Assembly: GCA_036401395.1 (NCBI GenBank)
Contig: DASWUZ010000348.1
Coordinates: forward strand, 1-22,430
Length of the DNA stretch: 22,430 bases
Direction of reading: 5' to 3'
Source of the DNA: DASWUZ01 sp036401395
GTDB lineage: Bacteria; Acidobacteriota; Terriglobia; Terriglobales; Acidobacteriaceae
Shown: piece by piece, positions 1 to 7,837 of the stretch
Numbering within the stretch: the stretch's first letter is position 1
How the letters are laid out: each line of letters starts with the position of its first letter
Notes under the pieces: model-generated
What the model was told of the DNA's origin: nothing
The model's input: only the letters and a program-made list of their open reading frames with translations
The model's database searches: none
Program-made: the position numbers and the translations under genes

Positions 1-46
1 GACGGCCGCGAAAATCGTCGTGCAAAACTGTTAGACTGAATCGCTT

Positions 47-436
47 ATGACCAAAGGCCCCAATCCAATCTCACCCACTAGAGTGAATCTCATCCTAGAC
101 GCGGGCCCCGGCGCCGACCAACAAGAGATCGCAGAGCTGGGCCAGAAGCTACGCCGGGAGATCCAGCAACTAAATGTCGACGACGTCCAATTTCTCCGCG
201 TTGGTAAAGCTCCGGCCGGGGCAAAGGGCGACCCCATCACGATGGCCAACATGGCAGTGACCCTCGCCCCCGTAGTCCTCACTTCCCTTTTCAGCCTGCT
301 GCAGATGTGGCTCACACGCCATGACAAAAGCACTGTAACCATAGAGATGGGCGGCGACAAAATCGTACTTAGTGGCTCTCCATCAAAAGAACAACGGGAT
401 ATATTGCAGGCCGCGCTTGCACGGCATCAGGGGTGA
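47..436 (+). CDS. EACC1-like effector-associated protein (129 aa)
   Basis: This looks like effector-associated constant component 1 (EACC1), a small protein that accompanies caspase- or trypsin-like effectors in NTP-dependent biological conflict systems. Visible parts are an N-terminal alpha/beta segment (residues 12-52), a short GAKGDP turn at 58-63, a hydrophobic helix at about 66-90 that could sit in the membrane, a beta-hairpin around TVTIEMGGDKIVLSG (96-110), and a final amphipathic helix. This order fits my knowledge of the family, but no profile search was run. The ATG start has no clear Shine-Dalgarno sequence. The downstream caspase-like gene begins 6 nt after the stop, so the two are almost certainly co-transcribed and probably act together. 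The promoter and any upstream partner may lie outside the window. Confidence 0.75.
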   Translation: MTKGPNPISPTRVNLILDAGPGADQQEIAELGQKLRREIQQLNVDDVQFLRVGKAPAGAKGDPITMANMAVTLAPVVLTSLFSLLQMWLTRHDKSTVTIEMGGDKIVLSGSPSKEQRDILQAALARHQG

Positions 437-442
437 AACGCA

Positions 443-2680
443 GTGTCTGAGAACCGGTCTGCACTCGTCGTAGCCAGTTGGGAGTATCAGGACGCCGATC
501 TGCGCCGCCTTGTCGCGCCGGCTAACGACGCTGAGGCTCTAGCCCGCGTTCTTCGCGATCCCAAAATGGGTGGCTTTGAGGTAACTACTTTACTGAATAA
601 GACCTCGCGTGAAATGAGCGAAGAGATCGAGGGCTTCTTCCTCAACCGCAAACGCGACGACCTGTTACTCCTCTATTTTTCAGGTCATGGACTCAAGGAC
701 GACGATGGCCTCCTCTATTTCACCGCCTCTGACACTCGCTTGATCGACCACAGCAGGCCCATGCGCTCCACCGCTATCAGCGCTGAGTTTGTCCGAGAGG
801 TAATGCGCTGCAGCAATTCGCGACGGCAGGTGCTCATGCTCGATTGCTGCTACAGCGGAGCATTCGCCGGCGCCATGATGTCCAAAGGTGACAAAAGCGT
901 CGGAGTCAAGCAGCAACTGGATCACGGACGCGGACTGGTCGTCATCACCGCATCCGACGCCCTGCAGTACTCCTTTGAGGGAGACAAGGTCGAAGGTGAC
1001 GCAGCTCGCTCCGTCTTCACCAGCACGATAGTGCACGGGATCGAGACCGGCGAAGCGGACCTCGACCGCGACGGGTGTATCGCGCTCGATGAACTCTACG
1101 ACTACGTCTACGCCAAAGTCACAGACATGAACAACGATCAGACCCCGCGCAAGTGGACGCTCGACGTCGAGGGGAAGATCATCGTTTCTCAAGCGCCGAT
1201 CGTGAGGGCCGCTGAGCTTCCCTCCGACTTGCTCGCAGCGATTAGCAGCCCGCTGCAGCGCGTGCGCCTCGGTGCCGTTGAAGAGCTGGGCGACCTGCTG
1301 CAAGGTAATCACAAAGGCCTGGCCCTGGCGGCGCGAGAGGCATTATCCAGGTTGGCGAAGGACGACAGCCGCATCGTATCCGTTGCCGCCGAGAGCCTGA
1401 TCGCTCCGCCGCAGATCGAGGAAGTCGATAATCCTTTTTACACATCTGTACCGCGGCTGAGCGAGGAAGACTTGACGGCATCACTCAAGCGATCTCCAGT
1501 CGCGCCTGATCCCTCATCGCCGGTTCATGGCATTCGCGAATTACCTGATTTCGAATCACGCTTCCCTGAAGTCATTCCAGCAGCAGATCTGGGATATTTG
1601 CCTCGTAAAGATCCCGCCCACGTTGAGCCGCCGCCTATAGAACCGCCTCACGCTGATTCACCTCATATAGTCCCGCCCATCATAGTTTCGCCTGGCCGGG
1701 ATGCGCTCCAGACCGACCGGTCCGAAGCGGTGAAGCCGCTACCTGCTGACGCTGCGCCGCGCCGCTTCTTCTTGCCTTTTCCGCTGCCGTGGGTGGTACT
1801 CCTTGGGGTGATCATTCTGGTGTTTATCCTATGGCGCACGGTCCAAAGAACAGCGCAGCCGCAGGTGCAACAGCAGGGAATGCCGTCCACCACCGCCGAA
1901 ATGCATCCCGTGTTGTTGGCGCAACCTCCGTGGGAATACTTTGCTTCCGCGGCCGCCACGAACTCAAAACGCGCCACCAAGGTGCGGATGGTAGAGATAT
2001 CCGAAAAAAAGAACGAGATCACCGACACCGACGAGTGGTTTGGGAACAATGAACTCTCGTTGCCGACCATGCCTAACGACGCGCCATTTGATCAGGCGAA
2101 CGGCAACAGCAAATCGGAGATGCCCGCAAAGCTGATTACCATGATCCGTTCAAATTACGAGATGCTGAACATCTACGGCACGGACATGGGCTCTGGCAGA
2201 TACCTCGCGGGTTTCAGCGAAAAATCGGGAAAACCCCTTTACTCATTCGACTTTCGCGACTTCATGGTTCCACCGAAGTTCGTCGACTCGGAGCGCGACT
2301 TTATAAAAGAAGCGGTCATCTGGGCCGCGACCGAAGACGGTGTGCTGTATGTCGAGACCAGTCACAGCACGTATGCGAAGAGCTCGGAAGGATTCAACGC
2401 ATATATCTCGGCAATCGATACAAAGACTGGCGCCCTGCTCTGGCGGAGCGCTCCGCTGATCAGTAACGCGAAAACATTTCTTCTTTACAAGGACGCGATC
2501 ATCGCCGGCTACGGCTTTACCTCCGAACCCGACTTCTTATACGTCCTCAACAAAAGGGATGGCAGAGTTGTCCAGACTTTGAAGCTGCGTAAGTCTCCTG
2601 AATACATCCTCGACAAGGGTGACAAGCTCTATGTGCGCACATACGACACCGATTACGTCTTCCAGATAAATGCTGGATGA
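443..2680 (+). CDS. Caspase-like (C14) peptidase with HEAT-like, TM and beta-propeller regions
   Basis: A 745-aa protein starting at GTG. Residues 1-250 form a caspase/metacaspase-type peptidase domain, with catalytic His82 in YFSGHG and Cys136 in LDCCYSG, the second Cys matching the nucleophile of metacaspase DxCHSG. Residues 206-217 (DLDRDGCIALDE) form a perfect EF-hand-type loop, which is common in bacterial caspase domains. Residues 262-322 are helical and HEAT-like. A proline-rich linker (390-416) leads to one strong membrane helix (447-465). Residues about 560-742 carry PQQ/WD-like strands such as AIDTKTGALLWRS and VLNKRDGRVV, resembling a partial quinoprotein-like propeller. If the peptidase is cytoplasmic, the propeller lies outside the membrane. 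With the EACC1-like neighbour this suggests a regulated cell-suicide or defence effector. Substrate and trigger are unknown. A chromosomal stress-response role is the alternative. Confidence 0.88.
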   Translation: MSENRSALVVASWEYQDADLRRLVAPANDAEALARVLRDPKMGGFEVTTLLNKTSREMSEEIEGFFLNRKRDDLLLLYFSGHGLKDDDGLLYFTASDTRLIDHSRPMRSTAISAEFVREVMRCSNSRRQVLMLDCCYSGAFAGAMMSKGDKSVGVKQQLDHGRGLVVITASDALQYSFEGDKVEGDAARSVFTSTIVHGIETGEADLDRDGCIALDELYDYVYAKVTDMNNDQTPRKWTLDVEGKIIVSQAPIVRAAELPSDLLAAISSPLQRVRLGAVEELGDLLQGNHKGLALAAREALSRLAKDDSRIVSVAAESLIAPPQIEEVDNPFYTSVPRLSEEDLTASLKRSPVAPDPSSPVHGIRELPDFESRFPEVIPAADLGYLPRKDPAHVEPPPIEPPHADSPHIVPPIIVSPGRDALQTDRSEAVKPLPADAAPRRFFLPFPLPWVVLLGVIILVFILWRTVQRTAQPQVQQQGMPSTTAEMHPVLLAQPPWEYFASAAATNSKRATKVRMVEISEKKNEITDTDEWFGNNELSLPTMPNDAPFDQANGNSKSEMPAKLITMIRSNYEMLNIYGTDMGSGRYLAGFSEKSGKPLYSFDFRDFMVPPKFVDSERDFIKEAVIWAATEDGVLYVETSHSTYAKSSEGFNAYISAIDTKTGALLWRSAPLISNAKTFLLYKDAIIAGYGFTSEPDFLYVLNKRDGRVVQTLKLRKSPEYILDKGDKLYVRTYDTDYVFQINAG

Positions 2681-2704
2681 GAGCTAAAAGGCGGGCGTAG
2701 CCGA

Positions 2705-2753
2705 CGATTTCTCCGTTCTCCCACTGAAATCGGTCTCATGTGGCAAACATGAG
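2705..2753 (+). other. Two hairpins in the caspase-pdxS gap
   Basis: The 176-nt gap between the caspase-like gene and pdxS holds two inverted repeats. The first pairs 2705-2711 with 2726-2732 (7 bp, 14-nt loop). The second pairs 2735-2741 with 2747-2753 (7 bp, loop GGCAA). Neither is followed by a U-tract, so they are poor intrinsic terminators. They could be part of the pdxS leader or of a processing or terminator structure for the upstream operon. A weak -10-like TAAACT lies at 2771-2776 with no convincing -35. Confidence 0.35.
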
Positions 2754-2856
2754 CAGCTGTCTGAAGCTGGTAAACTAGAGCTTCGGCGGTGCTTCTACTC
2801 TTCACCCCTAGGCTTTGGGTTGGGCGCCCGACCCAAGCAGCCGCCTCGAGGTACCC

Positions 2857-3882
2857 ATGATGAGCCACGCAAACGAAATCAATAGCCACAACACCAACGG
2901 AACAGGCGCAGAGCGCTCCGCCGGAAACCCCTTTGCCACATCGACCAGTCTGCGCCTGAAAGTAGGACTAGCCGAGATGCTAAAGGGCGGCGTAATCATG
3001 GACGTGATGAGCGTCGAACAGGCCCGCATCGCCGAGGCCGCCGGCGCCACCGCCGTCATGGCGCTCGAGCGCGTGCCCGCCATGATCCGCGCTGAGGGTG
3101 GCGTGGCCCGCATGGCCAAGCCCAGCCTGATCCGTGCGATCATCGAGACCGTGTCTATTCCGGTCATGGCCAAGGCCCGCATCGGCCACTTCGCCGAGGC
3201 CCAGATACTACAGCAGCTCGGTGTCGACTTTATCGATGAATCCGAGGTCCTTACTCCAGCCGACGAAGCGCACCACATCGATAAGCACGCTTTCACCACG
3301 CCCTTCGTGTGCGGCGCGCGCAACCTCGGCGAGGCCTTGCGCCGCATCGCAGAAGGCGCAGCCATGATCCGCACCAAAGGCGAAGCGGGCACCGGCGACG
3401 TAGTCCACGCCGTCAAACACATGCGTCAGATCTTCAGCGAAATGCGCGCCCTGACCGTGCTCAGCGATCAGGAACTCTACGCCGCCGCCAAGAACCATCA
3501 GGCGCCTTATGAGCTCATCCGCATGGTCGCGAAAACCGGCAAGCTCCCCGTGCCGAATTTCTCCGCCGGCGGCATCGCCACCCCCGCAGACGCGTCGCTG
3601 ATGATGCAACTCGGCGCGGAAGCCGTCTTCGTAGGCTCCGGCATCTTTATGAAAGAGGGGGCCACTCCTCTCGATGTGGAGTTAGACAGCAACGGCAAAT
3701 TCCGTAATCCGAGCGAACGCGAAGAGGCCGAGTCGCGCGCCAAGGCCATCGTCATAGCAACCACCCACTACGACGACCCAAAGGTCCTAGCCGAAGTCAG
3801 CGAACAAGTAACCGGGTCTATGAAAGGCCTCGCAATCGCCGGTCTTGAAGAGTCGCAGCTACTACAGACTCGAGGTTGGTAG
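2857..3882 (+). CDS. pdxS: Pyridoxal 5'-phosphate synthase lyase subunit PdxS
   Basis: PdxS builds pyridoxal 5'-phosphate from ribose 5-phosphate (or ribulose 5-phosphate), glyceraldehyde 3-phosphate and ammonia in the deoxyxylulose-independent vitamin B6 route. It normally works with the glutaminase PdxT as a 12+12 complex. The (beta/alpha)8 barrel is complete. Asp49 (in IMDVMSVEQA), Lys106 (in VMAKARIGH) and Lys174 (in IRTKGEAGTGD) match D24, K81 and K149 of the Bacillus enzyme, all offset by 25. The extra residues are therefore a polar N-terminal extension, and the C-terminus ends in the usual RGW. The ATG at 2857 was preferred over an upstream TTG because GAGG at 2848-2851 precedes it; 2860 is also possible. 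No pdxT is present in the window, and the next gene is convergent. Confidence 0.96.
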   Translation: MMSHANEINSHNTNGTGAERSAGNPFATSTSLRLKVGLAEMLKGGVIMDVMSVEQARIAEAAGATAVMALERVPAMIRAEGGVARMAKPSLIRAIIETVSIPVMAKARIGHFAEAQILQQLGVDFIDESEVLTPADEAHHIDKHAFTTPFVCGARNLGEALRRIAEGAAMIRTKGEAGTGDVVHAVKHMRQIFSEMRALTVLSDQELYAAAKNHQAPYELIRMVAKTGKLPVPNFSAGGIATPADASLMMQLGAEAVFVGSGIFMKEGATPLDVELDSNGKFRNPSEREEAESRAKAIVIATTHYDDPKVLAEVSEQVTGSMKGLAIAGLEESQLLQTRGW

Positions 3883-3984
3883 CAATTCTCTGAGTGTGGA
3901 TCGTCTTCCGCCCCTTATTACGTTTGTGATCGCAGGTAAAACGTCGGTCGCCGTTTCGTGTTGACTTCAAAGTAGAAGACAACT

Positions 3985-4713
3985 CTAACCAGCGAAATAA
4001 CTAAACACGACAGCGAACGTATCACTCAGCCCGTGAGCTAGAATTGGCGCCCACAGGTTCCTTCGCGTAACAAGATACGCAGCCGCAAGGATCAAGCCTG
4101 AAACCGTACTATCGAAAACCCCGGTTGGTCCCTTGTAGAAATGTCCGAGACCAAACAACACGCTGGAAACTGCTATCCCCAACGCATAGCCTGTCCTCGA
4201 GCCGTTAAAGATGTCAGCCGTTCGGCGTAATAGCAGCGCTCGATACGCCAACTCCTCGCCAAATGCCGCGAAAGTCCAGATAATACCCAACGATTGCAGC
4301 GCCTGGAGCGGGCTGTGATGGACGCTGCCGAGGACGCTCGATACATTCTCCCGCTGATGCCAGATCAAATGCGCCAGCGGTTCTGTCACAAAGTCTTTGA
4401 GCTGCAGCAGCGCGCCACCACAGACGGCCACGACTGCAGTCAGTTTCCAGGAAAGAGGACGGCTGAGGCCGACTGAACTCCACGGCCTTCGCCGAATCAG
4501 CAGTGAAACCCAGAGGACTATAACCAGGATAGGTACTTCGTTGGGCACAACGTGGTAAACATTGTGGCAGATGACCACCACCGCGCCTAGCAGCACCTCG
4601 ACAGCGGCGAAAATCTGCTCTCGACCGGAAAGAGGGGCACTATCGCTTGCGATCATCACTACCCGAGCTGAAGACTGGTCATCCATGTCGTCAAAACTTA
4701 CTACGTTGTGCAT
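3985..4713 (-). CDS. CPBP-family (CAAX/Abi) membrane protease
   Basis: A polytopic membrane protein of the CPBP (CAAX protease and bacteriocin-processing) family, whose members are intramembrane glutamate-type proteases implicated in bacteriocin self-immunity or prenyl-protein processing. Counting from the TTG at 4731, the three signature motifs are EELAYR (Glu159, Glu160, Arg164), FGLGH (Phe193, His197) and HGLSD (His233, Asp237). At least five hydrophobic segments are visible. The ATG at 4713 is preferred, since GGAA lies 10 nt upstream; the TTG at 4731 or the ATG at 4686 are alternatives. The gene is downstream of the NIPSNAP gene on the same strand after a 120-nt gap, so it may have its own promoter. 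The substrate is unknown. Confidence 0.82.
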   Translation of the reverse strand: MHNVVSFDDMDDQSSARVVMIASDSAPLSGREQIFAAVEVLLGAVVVICHNVYHVVPNEVPILVIVLWVSLLIRRRPWSSVGLSRPLSWKLTAVVAVCGGALLQLKDFVTEPLAHLIWHQRENVSSVLGSVHHSPLQALQSLGIIWTFAAFGEELAYRALLLRRTADIFNGSRTGYALGIAVSSVLFGLGHFYKGPTGVFDSTVSGLILAAAYLVTRRNLWAPILAHGLSDTFAVVFSYFAG

Positions 4714-4833
4714 GTGTGGCCGGTTCCGCAATTCAACTCGGAAGACTGCCTTAGGCTAAGTGTAGGGCCGCCTACCTGCAAATCGTGTCCGAAGATGATC
4801 GACCGCGACTGCATTACGACCGGCAACAATAGA

Positions 4834-5631
4834 CTAAATCTGGGAGCAGGCCAGCGGACTCAGTACCAAATTCGTGATATTGCTGACGATAGCCTCGTAC
4901 GAATAGCGCGGGTCGGAAGAGAGCTTCTTCCATGCTGGATCGCTTTGGAAGGTATTCCACTTAGCCGTCATGTCCGCTAAGTCAACAAAGCTGAGCATAT
5001 AAGTAAGTTGCGGTTGATGCGGCCCGATTAAAGTATCTCCGTAAAAGATCGGCCAGAAGCCAGCCCGCTCAAAGATCTCAAACTCCCCACTGTTAAACAT
5101 TTCCACTTTGCGAACGTGCGCGCCATTACTGGGGCTTTCATAAGTGCGTAGCTGAAACATCCGCTTACTGTGAAGAGCCGCATCAGGCGGAAGCTTCAAC
5201 TTAGGTTGACCCTCAAACGCAATCAATAAAGAACTCTCAATCCGAATAAAGGGCGGCGCGGTCGCCGGTGCGCTCCAGAACGGAGTAGCAGCCTTCATAA
5301 ATGCCGCATCTTCCGCGAGGCGAAGATCGCTCGTCGTCAGGGTCTCCAAATTCGCACTCGGAATCAGCAGGTAAAGTGTCGGGGTCTCCGGCCCTATCTC
5401 GAGGTTGAAAGCCCCGATGGGAGAAAGACCAAGCCGATTCAGGCCAGGAATTAGCGCGTCCGCAAAGTAGCTCTCGACCAGTTTGCCTTGTGGCCCGCTT
5501 TGCAGGTGGTATTTGCGCAGCTCATAGTATTCGCGCGCAGGAGCGGGGGCCTCTGCCACCGCGCCCTTACCACCCACTAGCGCGGCCGCCGAGGCCCCGA
5601 GAGACGTCATCAGGAAACTCCTCCGTTCCAC
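4834..5631 (-). CDS. Secreted NIPSNAP-family protein with Tat signal
   Basis: NIPSNAP proteins have paired dimeric alpha/beta-barrel (ferredoxin-like) domains of unclear biochemical role. The N-terminus has a twin-arginine motif (ERRSFLMTS, Arg3-Arg4), a hydrophobic Ala-rich stretch and an AEA-type cleavage region near residue 27-29, so Tat export is likely. Two NIPSNAP-type strand starts are visible, YYELRKYHL near residue 35 and MFQLRTYE near residue 153, marking two tandem domains. A GTG at 5631 is the start, set by a very strong Shine-Dalgarno sequence ending 4 nt before it. The gene begins 15 nt after the preceding reading frame, so it is probably in the thiC transcript. It could instead be an antibiotic-monooxygenase-like barrel; NIPSNAP is the better fit. 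Confidence 0.85.
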   Translation of the reverse strand: MERRSFLMTSLGASAAALVGGKGAVAEAPAPAREYYELRKYHLQSGPQGKLVESYFADALIPGLNRLGLSPIGAFNLEIGPETPTLYLLIPSANLETLTTSDLRLAEDAAFMKAATPFWSAPATAPPFIRIESSLLIAFEGQPKLKLPPDAALHSKRMFQLRTYESPSNGAHVRKVEMFNSGEFEIFERAGFWPIFYGDTLIGPHQPQLTYMLSFVDLADMTAKWNTFQSDPAWKKLSSDPRYSYEAIVSNITNLVLSPLACSQI

Positions 5632-5635
5632 AGTA

Positions 5636-5644
5636 CCCTCCTTA
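5636..5644 (-). promoter_or_regulatory. Strong Shine-Dalgarno for the NIPSNAP gene
   Basis: The minus strand reads TAAGGAGGG here, nearly the full anti-16S complement, with 4 nt before the GTG at 5631. It decides the start of the Tat-exported NIPSNAP protein and suggests that this gene is translated efficiently despite the GTG. Confidence 0.85.
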
Positions 5645-5646
5645 GC

Positions 5647-6150
5647 TCAGCTCGGGACCTTCATGGTTCGGGGTTCGTCGCTCCATGGCTTGTTAGAAGG
5701 GCCGATTCTCCACCCTCCTCTTACCGAGAATCCTATGTATCGATCTTCTGGACAAAAGATATGGAAGCAGTCATCGTCCTCACGGAAGGCAGGGAGAATG
5801 TCGACCGCGACCCCATTATCAAGTTCTATTCGAATATCAAGATCATTCGATTGTCTAAGCGAAGCGAATCCTCCTAGCTCGACATTTTCCAAAATCAGGT
5901 CCAACTCATTTGAAGTCTCGGAATCATCGCTCCCGCACAACACGGCGCCGTTTTGCACGAGTCGCCACGTACTGTCGTAAGTCCCGAGCTCCCATTTACG
6001 ATACGCTCGCTTCCTTGGGCGTCCCGTGACCTCTTCTAAATTCCCGAAACCCAGACTGAGACTCTTACGCTCGCCGACTTCTCTCCTGGTGCACGGCTCG
6101 CCCTTAAGCTCTTCGATGATTTGGAACACACTGTTATTCACGGCATACAT
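5647..6150 (-). CDS. Hypothetical protein directly downstream of thiC (167 aa)
   Basis: I do not recognise this family with confidence. The protein is soluble with no signal peptide or membrane helix. It is rich in acidic and beta-prone stretches, for example DIRIELDNGVAVDILP and an FHIFCPEDRYIGF-like strand. Its pattern of short strands and a final GGW motif resembles small single-domain proteins of the immunity or DUF6188-like sort, but that is only an impression. Its ATG at 6150 lies 3 nt after the thiC stop, and its own stop is 15 nt before the NIPSNAP start, so it is probably translated from the thiC message. No link to thiamine synthesis can be read from its sequence. Confidence 0.65.
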   Translation of the reverse strand: MYAVNNSVFQIIEELKGEPCTRREVGERKSLSLGFGNLEEVTGRPRKRAYRKWELGTYDSTWRLVQNGAVLCGSDDSETSNELDLILENVELGGFASLRQSNDLDIRIELDNGVAVDILPAFREDDDCFHIFCPEDRYIGFSVRGGWRIGPSNKPWSDEPRTMKVPS

Positions 6151-6153
6151 TGT

Positions 6154-7641
6154 CTACAACTTGCTGGCTAATTGCTGAGATTGCACAGCTACTAGCTGGG
6201 TCAGGTCTTGCTTTTTCAAGCCGTGGACTTGTTCGTTGAAGACGTCTACTTTACTGGACCAATTCATAGAGCAAAACTTAGGCCCACACATGGAACAGAA
6301 CGCGGCTTCCTTGTAGTAGTCATCCGGCAAGGTCTCATCATGCATCGCCCGCGCGGTCTCAGGGTCGAGCGATAGCTCAAACTGCTTGTCCCAGTCGAAG
6401 GTATACCGCGCATAACTAATCGCATCATCGCGATCGCGGGCACCAGGGCGGTGCCGCGCCAGGTCCGCCGCGTGGGCCGCGATCTTGTAAGCAATCATGC
6501 CGTCCTTCACGTCTTTTTCGTTCGGCAGGCCTAAGTGCTCCTTGGGAGTTACGTAGCAAAGCATGGAAGCGCCATGCCAACCAATCATCGCCGCGCCAAT
6601 TGCGCTGGTAATGTGGTCATAACCAGGAGCAATATCCGTCACTAGCGGACCGAGAGTATAAAAAGGCGCGCCGTCCCACAGTTCAACTTCCTTAGTAACC
6701 TGCTCCGCAATCTTGTCCAGCGGAACATGCCCCGGTCCCTCGATCATCACCTGCACATCGTCCTTCCATGCAATGCGCGTCAGATCGCCGAGTGTCTTCA
6801 GTTCAGCAAATTGCGCCTCATCGCTCGCATCCGCAATGCACCCGGGCCGCAGTCCGTCGCCAAGCGAAAAGCTGACGTCATACTTGGCCATCACCTTAAC
6901 TATGCGATCAAAGTGCTCGTACAAGAAGTTTTGCTTATGGTGATGAGTCATCCACTGAGCAAGAATCGCCCCACCCCGACTTACAATTCCAGTAATACGG
7001 CGCGCCACCATCGGCACATATTGAATCAGCAACCCCGCATGGACCGTGAAATAGTCAACGCCCTGCTCCGCCTGCTCCTCAATCACTTCGAGATACGCGT
7101 CGATGTTCAGGTCTTCAAGCCGCTTCACGCGATTGAGCGCCTCATATAGCGGGACCGTCCCGATCGGCACTGGCGAGTGTCGCAGAATCGTGTCGCGAAT
7201 CTCCGGAATGTCCCCACCGGTCGACAGGTCCATCACGGTGTCCGCACCGAACTGCACTGCCGCATGCAGCTTCTTCAACTCGTCCTGAATATTCGAGGTG
7301 ACCGCCGAGTTACCTATGTTGGCGTTGACTTTGCAGCGCGTCGCAATCCCGATTCCCATCGGTTCAACTTCAGGATGATTGATGTTCGCGGGAATGATCA
7401 GCCTTCCAGCCGCAATCTCGGCGCGCACTAACTCGGGCGCGATCTGCTCGCGGCGTGCAACGAACTCCATCTCTTCGGTAATCACGCCCTTGCGCGCGAA
7501 GTGCATCTGCGACACATTCTTGTCGCCTGTGCGTTCGGCATCAGCCCTGCGCCTCGCGATCCACTCCTTACGTGGCATCAAAATCGCCGACGCACCACCG
7601 CCATTCCCATTGCCGTTCAATTCCACGCCCTCAACACCCAT
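6154..7641 (-). CDS. thiC: Phosphomethylpyrimidine synthase ThiC
   Basis: ThiC is a radical SAM enzyme that rearranges 5-aminoimidazole ribotide into HMP phosphate, the pyrimidine half of thiamine, releasing formate and CO. The 495-aa chain contains the family core (RCKVNANIGNS, DLSTGGDIPEIR, MIEGPGHVPLDKI, TLGPLVTDIAPGYDHI). The C-terminal CX2CX4C cluster motif is Cys449, Cys452 and Cys457 in FCSMCGPKFC. Enterobacterial ThiC is about 630 aa; this one lacks much of the N-terminal domain, as in other short forms. The ATG at 7641 is preceded by AAGGGTGA, a good ribosome site. It is the first gene of a probable thiC-hypothetical-NIPSNAP unit. I see no TPP riboswitch in its leader. Other thiamine genes are not in the window. 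Confidence 0.97.
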   Translation of the reverse strand: MGVEGVELNGNGNGGGASAILMPRKEWIARRRADAERTGDKNVSQMHFARKGVITEEMEFVARREQIAPELVRAEIAAGRLIIPANINHPEVEPMGIGIATRCKVNANIGNSAVTSNIQDELKKLHAAVQFGADTVMDLSTGGDIPEIRDTILRHSPVPIGTVPLYEALNRVKRLEDLNIDAYLEVIEEQAEQGVDYFTVHAGLLIQYVPMVARRITGIVSRGGAILAQWMTHHHKQNFLYEHFDRIVKVMAKYDVSFSLGDGLRPGCIADASDEAQFAELKTLGDLTRIAWKDDVQVMIEGPGHVPLDKIAEQVTKEVELWDGAPFYTLGPLVTDIAPGYDHITSAIGAAMIGWHGASMLCYVTPKEHLGLPNEKDVKDGMIAYKIAAHAADLARHRPGARDRDDAISYARYTFDWDKQFELSLDPETARAMHDETLPDDYYKEAAFCSMCGPKFCSMNWSSKVDVFNEQVHGLKKQDLTQLVAVQSQQLASKL

Positions 7642-7705
7642 AAATCACCCTTAATCTAAGCATCGACGCGCGCTTCGCGATCACAACCAACGCGCAATAT
7701 GCCCG

Positions 7706-7711
7706 ATTATA
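7706..7711 (-). promoter_or_regulatory. Possible -10 element for thiC
   Basis: A perfect TATAAT reads on the minus strand, about 65 nt upstream of the thiC start. No good -35 hexamer is seen 16-18 nt upstream of it, so this is a candidate only. The remainder of the 196-nt gap (7642-7837) shows no other clear element, and the conserved TPP-aptamer boxes were looked for and not found. Confidence 0.3.
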
Positions 7712-7837
7712 CGTTGAACTCGGCGACGCTTTTCCGGCTGAGCTTCGTCCTCCCAAGCCTCTCCGATCACAGGGCGGTACCTTTATGAACTGCAATCGAG
7801 GACAACCCACCCCACTGCATCAGGCATACAATCAGGC

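Noticed and set aside
680..1312. Long minus-strand open frame (210 aa) inside the caspase gene
   Set aside because: It is the antisense shadow of the peptidase domain, whose plus-strand frame has clear catalytic motifs. No ribosome site or recognisable domain is present.
2808..3422. Minus-strand open frame (204 aa) over pdxS
   Set aside because: It is antisense to a fully conserved pdxS, with Ala/Ser/Arg-rich composition typical of shadow frames in GC-rich DNA.
7642..7837. TPP riboswitch in the thiC leader
   Set aside because: The conserved CTGAGA and ACCTGAT-type boxes were not found on the minus strand. A covariance-model search would be decisive.
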